Assembly (NCBI RefSeq): GCF_048270265.1
Contig: NZ_JBLWTD010000004.1
Location: 62,001-126,000 of the forward strand
Reading direction: 5' to 3'
DNA: 64,000 nt
DNA from: Maricaulis sp048270265
GTDB taxonomy: Bacteria > Pseudomonadota > Alphaproteobacteria > Caulobacterales > Maricaulaceae
Shown here: piece by piece, positions 7,438 through 19,009 of the stretch
Position numbering within the stretch: position 1 is the first letter of the stretch
How the letters are laid out: each line of letters opens with the position of its first letter
The notes under the pieces: model-generated
Told to the model about the DNA's origin: nothing
The model's input: the letters and a program-made list of their open reading frames with translations, nothing else
Databases searched by the model: none
Program-made: the position numbers and the translations under genes

Positions 7438-7950
7438 TTAGTGCTCGCCCTGGATGACCAGGGTCACATTGCCGCTTCCGGTCTGGTTGACGTGGGCGTT
7501 CTGGCCATTGCCGACCTGGATGATGCCCGCGGCGTTGTTGTAACCATACTGGTCCATCGTCGCGGTGTTGTTGCGACCGATCTGGGCGATGCCAGAGAGG
7601 TTGCGATTGCCGGTCTGAACGCTGGTGCCGTAGTTGTTGCGGCCTTGCTGACCGATCACCGCGTCATTGCTGCGGCCGAACTGGTCGACATGGGCTTCAT
7701 TGTAGCGCCCCGTCTGGCCAACCGTGGTGCCGTTGCGGGCGCCGTCCTGGATGACCGTGACATACTGGCGGTCGCCGCGCTGATTGATCACCATCGACTG
7801 ACGCGTACCGTTCTGGCGGCCAGCGATGTCGTTGTTATAGCCTTGCTGGCTGATGGCGACGCGATTACGCGACTGGGCTTCAGCAGCACCGACCGTGCCG
7901 AGAACAGAAACAGCGACGAGGGCGCTGGCGAGGAAAAGACGGATTTTCAT
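7438..7950 (-). CDS. Curlin repeat protein (CsgA/CsgB-like amyloid subunit)
   Basis: A 170-residue exported protein. After a signal peptide ending near AEA (residue 25), the whole mature chain is built on an 11-residue period with Gln-x-Gly at the same place each time (ISQQGYNND, VINQRGDRQ, TVGQTGRYN, HVDQFGRSN, VIGQQGRNN, IAQIGRNNT, ...). About twelve such half-repeats are visible, rich in Asn and Gln. This is the curlin repeat that stacks into the cross-beta fibre. It would be secreted through a CsgG-type pore and polymerise on the cell surface in biofilm. csgH follows. The csgE, csgF and csgG genes are not in the window. Major versus minor subunit cannot be decided, so no symbol is given. 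Confidence 0.85.
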   Translation of the reverse strand: MKIRLFLASALVAVSVLGTVGAAEAQSRNRVAISQQGYNNDIAGRQNGTRQSMVINQRGDRQYVTVIQDGARNGTTVGQTGRYNEAHVDQFGRSNDAVIGQQGRNNYGTSVQTGNRNLSGIAQIGRNNTATMDQYGYNNAAGIIQVGNGQNAHVNQTGSGNVTLVIQGEH

Positions 7951-8315
7951 GGCTTCACTCCATTTTGATTGCCCGACGCCCGATGCATCGAAGACTGATG
8001 CTGTTCTATGTGAAGCCGGATGAGCCGATCCTGAGGCCTGTATTCAGAAAGCCGACAGGTGGATGAACCGCAGCTGTCAAACGGCTGGATCGGGGCGTGA
8101 GCGCGCTATCCGTCGGCGACAAACTTCCTGCCAGGGCTCACAATTTCACGTTTCCGGGTACGGACTCGCCGCGCGCGCCGGGGTGTGATGAATGGCCTGG
8201 ATGCCCGTTCTGGACGCGAAAAAAGTATCAGTTATGGCCTGCGGTCCGAGCAGAACACGCGCTTGCTGACCGGCTTGTATGAATAATCTCGGCGACTCGG
8301 GCCGCCTGAGCGTCC
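7951..8315. other. Gene-free upstream region of the curlin gene
   Basis: About 365 bases between the curlin gene and the end of the next leftward gene. A GGAG Shine-Dalgarno lies just before the curlin ATG. The long upstream region suits a regulated promoter. I see no recognisable operator, RNA gene or credible reading frame in it. Confidence 0.5.
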
Positions 8316-9197
8316 TCAGGAGACGGCGGGGGCCCGGGCTGCAGCGGGCTTGCCGGCCGGCTCAAGCACGATGCTGGCGGACAGCGTGCTGCCTCCGCCC
8401 AGCCAGGTCAGCTCGGCAAAGCCCAGCGCCTTGAGCACTTGCGTGCTGCGGGCCCGATAGTCTGAACGCAGCGTATCCCCCTGCCCTTCGGGGCCGGTCG
8501 TGATTCCATCACCGTCATCCTGGATCAGGATGGAGATCATGCGTTCGCCGCGCTGGAATTCGACCTGGGCCCGTCTCGAGGCATAGCTTGGTTCCGACAG
8601 TCGTTTCGCCAGCTTGCGATCCCACGTGCCTGTCGCAAGTCCCTGCGCCTTCTCGGCGACGGAGAACCCGAGATTGCCCAGTTCGATCGCGTTCGCCAGC
8701 AGGACGTAGAGGCCGACGGCCCTTTCGCAGGCGCGCGGCATGGCTGATCCAAGGAAGCCCGCGAGCTGGCGGGCCTGCCCCAGGGTCTGCACGCTGAAGG
8801 CGGCGTTCTGCAGCGTCTTCGCCGCTCCAAGCGCCGATCCTGGCGACAGTTCATGCTCCCGGAAGGCGAACAGGCCTTCGATGGCTGTGCCCAGGCTCCC
8901 GGTATCAATATCGTGAGGCAGGCGCAGATCGGCGGCGACCGCCTGGCTTGCACCGCCGGTCACCAGCACCACTTTCTGGTGCGGCGCTGCATGCTGCCGT
9001 GCTGTTTGCACCCGCGCAGCATTGGCGTCATCGGCCAGCATGACCGCAATCGGACCATCGGGCACGATCGTGGGGCCCAGATACACGGTCACTCCCATGC
9101 CTTCGGCCAGCGCGCGCGACAGATTGCGCATGCGCGGACTGTCGGCCATGCACAGCCAGAGCCGCCGCGGTGTCGTTGAAGTGTCTGTCGCGCCCAT
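8316..9197 (-). CDS. GHKL/HATPase-like signalling protein of unknown role
   Basis: A 293-residue protein in two parts. Residues about 10-115 look like a degenerate receiver-type α/β domain (LWLCMADSPRMRNL... IAVMLADD... VVLVTGG). The second half has histidine-kinase-like ATPase features: an N-box-like LANAIELGNLG and a G1-box-like IQDDGDGIT, ending with a strand pair (LTWLGGGSTLSASIVLE). No phospho-acceptor His box is obvious, so it may be an anti-sigma or phosphotransfer regulator rather than a kinase. An ATG at 9197 is preferred; a GTG at 9203 is two codons further. I do not recognise an exact family. Confidence 0.65.
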   Translation of the reverse strand: MGATDTSTTPRRLWLCMADSPRMRNLSRALAEGMGVTVYLGPTIVPDGPIAVMLADDANAARVQTARQHAAPHQKVVLVTGGASQAVAADLRLPHDIDTGSLGTAIEGLFAFREHELSPGSALGAAKTLQNAAFSVQTLGQARQLAGFLGSAMPRACERAVGLYVLLANAIELGNLGFSVAEKAQGLATGTWDRKLAKRLSEPSYASRRAQVEFQRGERMISILIQDDGDGITTGPEGQGDTLRSDYRARSTQVLKALGFAELTWLGGGSTLSASIVLEPAGKPAAARAPAVS

Positions 9198-9302
9198 ACC
9201 CACCCCGAAACCGGGAATCGGAAAGCGTTCCCGGACCCTTGCAGTCTTCCAGCTATTTCTTAATAACCAATGCCCGGCGCCCGGCCCGCGCCAGCCGGAT
9301 AC

Positions 9303-9331
9303 AAAAAGGCCCCGGAGGGAACCGGGGCCTT
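9303..9331 (-). terminator. Intrinsic terminator of the cell-wall hydrolase gene
   Basis: Perfect 10-bp GC-rich arms (AAGGCCCCGG at 9306-9315 and its complement at 9322-9331). On the minus strand the arm is followed by a run of T, placed 26 bases after the stop codon of the leftward SleB-type gene. Confidence 0.85.
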
Positions 9332-9356
9332 GCTTGCTTCAGGCAATGGCGTGCGA

Positions 9357-10124
9357 TCAGGCGTCGCGACCGGCCACGACACCGGCCGAACGTTCACGGC
9401 TGGTCGGGAAACGGTAGAAGATATGGGTCCCGATCCGGCGGGTCCGCACCAGCGTATTGCTCCAGTGAGGATCAACAGCGACAGTGTGATAATGCGTGGC
9501 GCGGCGAGTGACGTCGCGACCAAAGCCCATGAAGGCGTGCTGGGCAACCAGTTCGGAGCGGCGCCAGGCGCGGCCCCGCGGCGTGCGCATGGTGGAGCCG
9601 TCACAGGTAAAGGAGAACTGGCAGCCCGTACTGCGCTCGGAACCCTGATAAACGACGCCGCAAATCGTGTCCGGGTAGGCTGGGTGGCGCACGCGGTTCA
9701 TGATCACCTGGGCGACGGCAAGCTGGCCGACAAAAGCCTCGCTGCGTGATTCGTAATAGATCGCCTGCGACAGGCAGTTCAACTCAGCGGTGAAATCGGC
9801 CGCCATATTGAAGTGGGAGCTGTCGAAGGTCTGAAGGTCAGTGATCGGGCGCTCGGTCAGGACGGCGCCCTGCAGCGGATCAGCCTCAAGCGAAAGTGCG
9901 GCGATCTGCAGGGTGCGCGGAGCATCCCAGCTGGCTTCGACATCGCCCTCTTGCAGATAACGCATGGCCAGCGATTGCCAGATGACGGTCTCGTCCTGCT
10001 CGCGGGCCCGTCCGGATGCGGTGTTGAGCGCCAGCACGGTCAGCAGGCACAGCACCACGAACACCACCGTATAAAAGGCGGTCGCGACCTGCTCTTGCTG
10101 TCGGCGTGCTGCTTCGGAACTCAT
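9357..10124 (-). CDS. SleB-type cell wall hydrolase (Hydrolase_2 domain)
   Basis: A 255-residue protein with one N-terminal membrane anchor (VATAFYTVVFVVLCLLTVLALNTA, about residues 13-36). The C-terminal Hydrolase_2 domain starts with ELNCLSQAIYYESRSEAFVGQLAVAQVIMNRVRHPAYPDTICGVVYQG, including the catalytic Glu (YYESR). It continues with QFSFTCDG and ATHYHTVAVDPHW. Members are lytic transglycosylases related to spore-cortex enzyme SleB; in alphaproteobacteria they probably remodel periplasmic peptidoglycan. AGGAG stands five bases before the ATG at 10124, favoured over an upstream in-frame start at 10166. Transcription ends at the strong terminator just downstream. Confidence 0.88.
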   Translation of the reverse strand: MSSEAARRQQEQVATAFYTVVFVVLCLLTVLALNTASGRAREQDETVIWQSLAMRYLQEGDVEASWDAPRTLQIAALSLEADPLQGAVLTERPITDLQTFDSSHFNMAADFTAELNCLSQAIYYESRSEAFVGQLAVAQVIMNRVRHPAYPDTICGVVYQGSERSTGCQFSFTCDGSTMRTPRGRAWRRSELVAQHAFMGFGRDVTRRATHYHTVAVDPHWSNTLVRTRRIGTHIFYRFPTSRERSAGVVAGRDA

Positions 10125-10269
10125 CCGCACTCCTGTTTTTGCCCCGTTCGAATCAAGGCGATGCAATCAATATACCACGCACAAACTAACGCGGCCCTGC
10201 TCGAAATCGAGCGCGCCTCTCTATGAGAACAGGCTCAACTGGTCAAGCACGCGCCACGATTACAAATAA

Positions 10270-10305
10270 GAAATGACTCTCCGCAAACAAGAGAAGAGCC
10301 ATTTC
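10270..10305 (-). terminator. Possible terminator of ppdK
   Basis: Arms 10270-10280 and 10295-10305 pair with a single A-C mismatch over 11 bp. On the minus strand they are followed by a moderately T-rich run (TTATTTG). It lies about 20 bases past the ppdK stop codon. Confidence 0.5.
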
Positions 10306-10324
10306 AACGCCCAACTTCAATAGC

Positions 10325-13000
<2,676 letters not shown>

Positions 13001-13028
13001 GACTTCAATCCCTGTTCAAGCATCGTCA

Positions 13029-15230
13029 TCAACCATCGATCCGATTGAAATCGGCCACGGCACAAATCGCCGTGCGGATATCGGACAATAAAAGGAGTCT
13101 GTTGCGGCGCAACACGGGGTCATCCGCATTCACCGTCACAGTCTCGAAAAATGCGTCGATTGGCGCGCGAAGCATCGCCAGTGCCGCCATGGCGGCGGTG
13201 AAGTCCTCGCTGCGCAGGGCCGCACCGGCCGAAACCCGCGCGGCAGCCAGGGCGGCGATCAGATCGCGCTCCGGCGCTTCCGGCGGCGAGGCCAGATAGG
13301 CATCGGTCGGCGCGCCCTTGAAGGCTTCGCCATCCTTCTTTTCCTCAGCCTTGAGAATATTCGCGGCGCGATTGAAACCGGCCAGCAGGGCCGCGCCCTC
13401 ATCGGTATCGAGGAAGGCCTGCAGCGCACGGGCGCGCCCGGTCACACGATAGAGATCGTCATCGCCCAGGGCGAAGACGGCATCGATGACATCATGGCGC
13501 ACGCCTTCATCGCGCAAATGCACCTTGAGGCGATCAGCGAAGAAATCGAACAGGGAGAGCGTTCCGACCCGGATGCGCTCCTTGTATTCGGCCAGCGGAT
13601 TGACATTGGACGTGCGGCGCAGCGCCACGAGCGGCTGGCCAAGTGTGGCCTGGGCCTCCATCACCGCGTCGCGCTTGGCCTGGATATCGGCATGGGTCAG
13701 CGCATTGTCGACGCGCTGATACTGGCGCGCGATGGCCTTGAGCGTGGAAAAGCGGAACCCGCCCTCGAGGACGATCCGGATCACCCCCAGCGCCGCACGG
13801 CGCAGGGCGAAGGGATCCTTCGAGCCGGTCGGCTTCTCGTTGATGGCCCAGAAACTCACCAGCGTATCGAGCTTGTCGGCCAGCGCGACAGCAGCGGAGA
13901 CCGGTGCCAGCGGCAGGCTGTCGGCCGGGCCCTGCGGCTTGTAGTGATCCTTGATCGCATCGGCGACCGCGGCATCCTCACCCTGTTGCAGGGCGTAGTA
14001 ACGACCCATCGCGCCCTGCAGTTCGGGGAATTCATAGACCATCTCCGAGACCAGATCGGCCTTGGCCAGACGGGCGGCGCGGTCGGCCAGCTTGGGGTCG
14101 GCGCTGACGATCGGCGCGATATCGCGCGCCAGGGCAGCAACACGTTCGACCTTGGCGGCAACCGAACCGAGCTTGTCGTGGAAGGTGATCTTGTTCAGCT
14201 CGGCGACGCGGCCGGACAGGGGTTGCTTGCGGTCATTGTCCCAGAAATGCCGCGCATCACTCAGCCGTGCCGAGAGCACCCGCGCATTGCCCGCGGCGAT
14301 CGCCTTGCCGTCATCGGGGGCGGCCTGGTTGGCGACCACGACGAAATTGGCGGCCAGGCCCTCTTCGCCCGGCTTGCGTACGGCGAAGTATTTCTGGTGC
14401 GTCTTCATCGTCAGGGTGATGACTTCGGGCGGCAGATCGAGGAAATCCGGGTCCATCTGGCCCAGCAGCGGCACCGGCCATTCGGCCAGGCCGGCCACTT
14501 CATGCAGCAGGCCGGCATCCTCGACCAGTTCCAGACCCGCCTCGCGGCAGACCTTGCGCGCGCCCTCGAGAATGATCGCCTCGCGTTCCTCGCGCTGCTG
14601 CACGACATGGCCCTCTTCGCGCAGCACCTTGGTGTAGTGCGCGAAATCGCGGATCTCGAACGGGCCCGGCCCGTGACGGCGATGGCCTTCGGTGATGTTC
14701 GAGGCGGCAATGCCGAACACTTCAAATGGCACCACGGCACCATCGAACAGGCAGAGCAGGCGATGCACCGGGCGCACCCAGCGCTGCAGCTTCTCGCCCT
14801 CGCCGAACTTCATCGACTTGGGCCAGGGGAATTCCTTCATCACGGCCGGAATGGCCTCGGCGACCACATCCACCGTCGCGCGGCCCGGCTTCTCGATGAT
14901 CGCGACCCAGAACTGGCCCTTCTTGTCGTCGCGCTTCTCGCAGCCGTCCAGGCTGTCCAGCCCGGCGCCGCGCAGGAAACCGGCCACGGCCTTTTCCGGC
15001 GCATCGGTGCGCGGGCCCTTGCGCTCCTCGCGCACATCCTCGGTCTTGACCGGAAGGCCGGTGATGGCGAGGCCGAGGCGGCGCGGACCGGCGAATGTGG
15101 TCAGCGTCTCCCAGCCCAGGCCGGCAGCCTTCAGACGGTCGCCCAGCAGGCGTGCCAGATCGGCCTCGGCACGCGCTTGCATGCGGGCGGGGATTTCTTC
15201 GCAGAAGATTTCAAACAGAAGCTCGGACAT
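13029..15230 (-). CDS. glyS: Glycine--tRNA ligase beta subunit
   Basis: A 733-residue protein. It starts SELLFEIFCEEIPARMQ, the typical GlyS N-terminus. It includes the body-domain segments FPWPKSMKFGEGEKLQRWVRPVH, MKTHQKYFAV and the HD-like region around DARHFWDNDRKQPL. It ends with the DALR/anticodon-binding helices (NVNPLAEYKERIRVGTLSLFDFFADRL). With GlyQ it forms the heterotetrameric class II enzyme charging tRNA-Gly. Unusually, glyS is separated from glyQ by gltS and a gfa-like gene, although all are codirectional and tightly spaced, so both subunits probably come from one transcript. Confidence 0.97.
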   Translation of the reverse strand: MSELLFEIFCEEIPARMQARAEADLARLLGDRLKAAGLGWETLTTFAGPRRLGLAITGLPVKTEDVREERKGPRTDAPEKAVAGFLRGAGLDSLDGCEKRDDKKGQFWVAIIEKPGRATVDVVAEAIPAVMKEFPWPKSMKFGEGEKLQRWVRPVHRLLCLFDGAVVPFEVFGIAASNITEGHRRHGPGPFEIRDFAHYTKVLREEGHVVQQREEREAIILEGARKVCREAGLELVEDAGLLHEVAGLAEWPVPLLGQMDPDFLDLPPEVITLTMKTHQKYFAVRKPGEEGLAANFVVVANQAAPDDGKAIAAGNARVLSARLSDARHFWDNDRKQPLSGRVAELNKITFHDKLGSVAAKVERVAALARDIAPIVSADPKLADRAARLAKADLVSEMVYEFPELQGAMGRYYALQQGEDAAVADAIKDHYKPQGPADSLPLAPVSAAVALADKLDTLVSFWAINEKPTGSKDPFALRRAALGVIRIVLEGGFRFSTLKAIARQYQRVDNALTHADIQAKRDAVMEAQATLGQPLVALRRTSNVNPLAEYKERIRVGTLSLFDFFADRLKVHLRDEGVRHDVIDAVFALGDDDLYRVTGRARALQAFLDTDEGAALLAGFNRAANILKAEEKKDGEAFKGAPTDAYLASPPEAPERDLIAALAAARVSAGAALRSEDFTAAMAALAMLRAPIDAFFETVTVNADDPVLRRNRLLLLSDIRTAICAVADFNRIDG

Positions 15231-15251
15231 GGGCAGAGGATAAGGCCTTTG

Positions 15252-16484
15252 TCAGAATTGGGAGAAGACATGAATCAGGCCGACATTGGCCAGATCCACA
15301 AAGAAAGCAGCAACAATAGGAAGGATTATAAAGGGGAGCGGCGCGGGTCCATAGCGCTTGCGCACTGCGGTCATGTTCGCAATCGCCGTCGGCGTCGCCC
15401 CGAGGACGAATCCGGCGAAGCCTGCGGACAGCACCGCGGCGTTATAATCACGCCCCATCAGCGGGAAGAGAATGAAGATGATGAAGACCACCGCGACCAG
15501 TGCCTGCACCGCCAGTATCAGCAGCAGGGCAACCCCGAGCCCGGACAAGGTCCACAATTGCAGGCTCATCAGCGAGATGGTCAGGAAAATCGACAGCGAA
15601 TAGTCCGACAGCAGCGCCAGGGCCCGCGTCCGCGCTGGCCAGCGCCAGCCGGGAAAGATGTGTGGCACGGTGTTCGACATCACGATCCCGACCATCAGGC
15701 AGGGCACGAAGAGCGGCAGGTTCACCCCCGCCTCCTGGATGCGGCCATGAATGACGAAGCCGATAATCACCGCGATATTGAGCACCAGAAGCGAGGCCAT
15801 CATCGAGGTCTGGGACACTTCCTCGACCATGTTGGGATCGTGGGAGAGACCGACGATCGGGCCTTCGCGCCGGTCCTCATGGCTCGGTCCGAGATGGTCA
15901 CGCGAGATCAGGAAGCGGGCGATCGGTCCGCCAAGAAAGGCTGCGACGATCAGCCCCAGCGTCGCATTGGCCACGCCCAGCTCCATCATGCCGGAGGTGG
16001 AATTGAGCCGCGCGATCTCCGGCGCCCAGGCGATCACTGTGCCATGCCCGCCGATCAGCGAGGCTGTGCCCACGAGAACGCCAGTCCCCGAAGGCAGACC
16101 AAACAGGCGCGCGCCGGCCACGCCGACCACGTCCTGCACGATCATGAAAAGCAGAGTCAGCCCGAGCAGCATCGCCAGCGGGCGGCCACCCGCGAGCAGA
16201 TCCCTGAAGCGCGAATTGATGCCGATCGAGGTGAAGAAATAGACCAGAAGCAGATCGCGGGTCTCGGTGCCGAAGCTGATATCCATCCCGAAGCCGAGAT
16301 GCAGGACCAGCAGGACCAGGGCGAGGCCAAGCCCGCCAACGACGGGTTCGGGAATATTGAATTCACGCAGGAGGCTGACACGCCGCGTGATGGCGACACC
16401 GCCAAAATAGACGATCATCGCCAGGGTGAACGTCTCGAATTCCGGGATATTCGTTATGTCCGCCAACAGGCCCGGACCAGGCAT
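15252..16484 (-). CDS. gltS: Sodium/glutamate symporter
   Basis: A 410-residue polytopic membrane protein with about ten to twelve hydrophobic segments. Family features include the N-terminal FTLAMIVYFGG...IPEPVVGGLG, the pore-loop-like LIGGHGTVIAWAP (about residue 150) and the second repeat with VLGATPTAIANMTA (about 370), the inverted topology of the ESS family. It likely imports glutamate with Na+. Its ATG overlaps the stop of the gfa-like gene (ATGA), so it is translationally coupled. Placement between glyQ and glyS is unusual. Confidence 0.92.
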   Translation of the reverse strand: MPGPGLLADITNIPEFETFTLAMIVYFGGVAITRRVSLLREFNIPEPVVGGLGLALVLLVLHLGFGMDISFGTETRDLLLVYFFTSIGINSRFRDLLAGGRPLAMLLGLTLLFMIVQDVVGVAGARLFGLPSGTGVLVGTASLIGGHGTVIAWAPEIARLNSTSGMMELGVANATLGLIVAAFLGGPIARFLISRDHLGPSHEDRREGPIVGLSHDPNMVEEVSQTSMMASLLVLNIAVIIGFVIHGRIQEAGVNLPLFVPCLMVGIVMSNTVPHIFPGWRWPARTRALALLSDYSLSIFLTISLMSLQLWTLSGLGVALLLILAVQALVAVVFIIFILFPLMGRDYNAAVLSAGFAGFVLGATPTAIANMTAVRKRYGPAPLPFIILPIVAAFFVDLANVGLIHVFSQF

Positions 16485-16942
16485 CAGGCGTGCTCTTGTG
16501 CGGCCCAGCGCTCCATCAGCGCGAAATAGCCGTCATCAGGCGCATCTTCATAGATCAGATCGTCATCGCGGAAGCTGACCCAGTCCTGGGCGCGGCGCAC
16601 CCAGATGTGGCCGACCGGCTGCAAGCGGGCCCGGTCATCCAGCGTGCCGGCCTTCAGCGACAGGGCCGGCTTGCCCTTGCTGTCATGGGCAATCCGCGTA
16701 CCACAGGCATCGCAGAACAGCCCCATCTTGGCAGCCTTGCTCTTGGTTTCGATCTCGAACGCCGCCGGCGCACCCTTGAGAAAACGAAATCCGTCGCGCT
16801 CGACCAGCATCGACATGCCAAAAGCGCTGGAGGATTGCTGCTGGCAGGCGATGCAATGGCAGCAATACAGCGTCATCGGCTGTTTGGTGATCTCAAAGCG
16901 GATGGCGCCGCACTGACAACCGCCGCGCAGAGGGAGCTTCAT
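16484..16942 (-). CDS. GFA family (glutathione-dependent formaldehyde-activating-like) zinc protein
   Basis: A 152-residue cytoplasmic protein with the complete GFA/CENP-V zinc pattern: GGCQCGAIRFEI, then CCHCIACQQQS, then LFCDACGTRI. These cysteines bind two zinc ions in Gfa. Many family members are not shown to act on formaldehyde, so the reaction here is unproved. It overlaps glyQ upstream and gltS downstream by ATGA junctions, so it belongs to the same transcript. Length is normal for the family. Confidence 0.92.
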   Translation of the reverse strand: MKLPLRGGCQCGAIRFEITKQPMTLYCCHCIACQQQSSSAFGMSMLVERDGFRFLKGAPAAFEIETKSKAAKMGLFCDACGTRIAHDSKGKPALSLKAGTLDDRARLQPVGHIWVRRAQDWVSFRDDDLIYEDAPDDGYFALMERWAAQEHA

Positions 16943-17829
16943 CAGGCTGGCTCCAGCACAGCGCGCTCGCTCGCCACCCAGGCATCGGCACAGCCCTTGG
17001 CCAGTTCGCGCACACGGGCGATCCAGCTGGCGCGCTCGGCGACCGAGATGGCGCCGCGCGCATCGACCAGGTTGAACAGGTGAGAGGCCTTGAGACAGAA
17101 ATCATAGGCTGGCAGCGGCAGCGGCTTGTCCAGCGCCAGCAGCGCCTTGCACTGATTGGCTGCGTCCTCGAACCAGCGGGTGAGCATGTCAACATCGGCA
17201 TGTTCGAAATTGAAGGCGGAGAATTGCCGTTCGGCTTCCTGGAAGATGTCGCCATAGCTCAGCCCGGCGCCGTTGAAGTCGAGGTCGTAGACATTGTCGA
17301 CGCCCTGGACATACATCGCCAGGCGCTCCAGCCCGTAGGTCAGCTCGCCGGAAACGAGATCGACATCCTGTCCTCCGACCTGCTGGAAATAGGTAAACTG
17401 GCTGACTTCCATCCCGTCACACCAGACTTCCCAGCCCAGCCCCCAGGCACCAACGGTCGGGTTTTCCCAATCATCTTCGACAAAGCGGACATCATGCAGA
17501 TCGCGATCAATCCCGATCGCATCGAGCGAGCCGAGATACAGTTCCTGCAGATTGTCCGGACAGGGCTTCAGAAGGACCTGGAACTGGTAATAATGCTGCA
17601 GCCGATTGGGGTTTTCACCATAGCGGCCATCGCCGGGACGGCGCGAAGGCTGGACATAGGCGGCCTTCCACGGACGCGGGCCCAGCGAGCGCAGCGTCGT
17701 GGCCGGGTGCAGCGTGCCGGCACCGACCTCGACATCATAGGGCTGGAGAATGGCGCAGCCATGGCTGGCCCAATAATGCTGCAGGCGCAGGATGAGGTCC
17801 TGGAAGGACGGCGCTTTGTCGGCGGCCAT
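16942..17829 (-). CDS. glyQ: Glycine--tRNA ligase alpha subunit
   Basis: A 295-residue class II catalytic subunit. It begins SFQDLILRLQHYWASHGCAILQPYD, with class II motif 2 (RSLGPRPWKAAYVQPSRRPGDGRYGENPNR) and motif 3 (GELTYGLERLAMYVQGVDNVYDL). The ATG at 17829 gives the usual family length; a GTG at 17877 would add sixteen non-conserved residues without a Shine-Dalgarno. It is first in the run glyQ-gfa-gltS-glyS-ppdK. It needs the beta subunit GlyS, encoded about 1.7 kb further along the same strand. Confidence 0.96.
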   Translation of the reverse strand: MAADKAPSFQDLILRLQHYWASHGCAILQPYDVEVGAGTLHPATTLRSLGPRPWKAAYVQPSRRPGDGRYGENPNRLQHYYQFQVLLKPCPDNLQELYLGSLDAIGIDRDLHDVRFVEDDWENPTVGAWGLGWEVWCDGMEVSQFTYFQQVGGQDVDLVSGELTYGLERLAMYVQGVDNVYDLDFNGAGLSYGDIFQEAERQFSAFNFEHADVDMLTRWFEDAANQCKALLALDKPLPLPAYDFCLKASHLFNLVDARGAISVAERASWIARVRELAKGCADAWVASERAVLEPA

Positions 17830-17950
17830 GGCAATTTTCCCGTCAGATCGAATGTCGGCTTGAATTGGCGCGGACACTAGGCAAGCGCGGCGCTGTAATC
17901 AAGCCGGTGACACCTGATCTTTTTGCGCTGCAACATCGGGCGCCCCGGGC

Positions 17951-18688
17951 TCACACATCCATCGCAATCAGGGCCTGCCCTCGCATGATCGCATCGGCCT
18001 CGGCGGTATGTGCCGCTTCGCCATCATCATGCAGCACCAGCGGTGGCAGGATCACCAGCGGAGCCTTGCCGCCGAGCCGAGCTGTCACCAGCACGCGCTT
18101 GGCCGGACGTTCGGCGCGCGGATGCACCGGCCGGATCATCACCGAGCCGAAGCGCGGGCCGAGAGCCGCCAGGATATCGCCCAACGCATCGGCGCGGTGG
18201 ATCAGGGTCAGGCGCCCCTTCGGCTCCAGGACGCGGACAGCGGCTGCGATCCAGTCCGGCAGCGGGGCCTCGCCAGCCAGCCAGGCGCGTTGTTTCTCTG
18301 CCTTCGGCAAGCGCAGCGCGGCCGGGTCATCAAAATAGGGCGGATTGAAAAAAACCTGATGGGCCTTCAAGGGGCCGAGCGAGGCCGCGATATCACCCTC
18401 GCGCACCCTCACCCGTTCGCCGAGTCCGTTGGCGGCAATATTCTCCGCCGCCAGTTCGACCGCCTGCGGATCAATCTCTATGCCGAGAAAACTGCTGGAG
18501 GGCATGCGCTGAGCGGCGCACAGCAATGCGGCACCGGGGCCACACCCGAACTCCACCAGCAGCTCGCCCGGCCTGGCCGCCAGGCTGGCAGCGAGCAGGA
18601 CGGCATCCATGCCGGCGCGATAGCCACGCGCCGACTGGCGCAATTGCACCTTGCCGTCGAGCAGATGGTCGAGCGTGGTGTCGCTCAT
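17951..18688 (-). CDS. TrmN6-like tRNA1(Val) A37 N6-methyltransferase family protein
   Basis: A 245-residue SAM-dependent methyltransferase. It has the YfiC/TrmN6-type start (DHLLDGKVQLRQSARGYRAGMDAVLLAA), the SAM motif VEFGCGPGAALLCAA, GIEIDPQAVELAAENI, and the catalytic NPPY (HQVFFNPPYFDD, about residue 112), typical of amino-methylating enzymes on A, C or N. E. coli TrmN6 methylates A37 of tRNA1(Val), but specificity here is inferred. Its start overlaps the stop of the DUF2007 gene by four bases (ATGA), so they are coupled. Confidence 0.87.
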   Translation of the reverse strand: MSDTTLDHLLDGKVQLRQSARGYRAGMDAVLLAASLAARPGELLVEFGCGPGAALLCAAQRMPSSSFLGIEIDPQAVELAAENIAANGLGERVRVREGDIAASLGPLKAHQVFFNPPYFDDPAALRLPKAEKQRAWLAGEAPLPDWIAAAVRVLEPKGRLTLIHRADALGDILAALGPRFGSVMIRPVHPRAERPAKRVLVTARLGGKAPLVILPPLVLHDDGEAAHTAEADAIMRGQALIAMDV

Positions 18689-18900
18689 TCTTCCTCCGGC
18701 AGGTCTTCCGCCAGCAGGCGCAGGGCCCTCGCCTCATCCTCATCGGCCACCATGAGGCGCCGCTTGATGAAAGGCAGCCCGCCGCCATAGAGCGTCGACA
18801 TGCCTTCATCGAGCACCAGGCCCTCGATGCCGGCATCGTTCAACAGGCTCTGGGCGTAGGATAATCGGACCGGATCATTCGTTCTCAGGACCTCTTTCAT
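18685..18900 (-). CDS. DUF2007 family protein
   Basis: A 71-residue protein (MKEVLRTNDPVRLSYAQSLLNDAGIEGLVLDEGM...RRLMVADEDEARALRLLAEDL), matching the short DUF2007 'putative signal transducing' domain along its whole length. The ATG at 18900 is at the usual position. GTG at 18909 and TTG at 18912 lie closer to an AGGAG and cannot be excluded. It is coupled to the methyltransferase gene and divergent from the polyprenyl synthase gene. Function is unknown. Confidence 0.85.
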   Translation of the reverse strand: MKEVLRTNDPVRLSYAQSLLNDAGIEGLVLDEGMSTLYGGGLPFIKRRLMVADEDEARALRLLAEDLPEEE

Positions 18901-19009
18901 GCGGGGCACCAACTCCTGTGCTGAATTGCCACCGTTATGGCCGCTTGCCGGACATGACGGGGATTTCTATTGTCACCACGTTTCTACAGGCTTCAAGGGA
19001 AACCCCCGC

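Noticed and set aside
13494..16529. Rightward open frame of about 1,000 codons opposite glyS and gltS
   Set aside because: It spans two real genes in antisense and its translation has no domain pattern.
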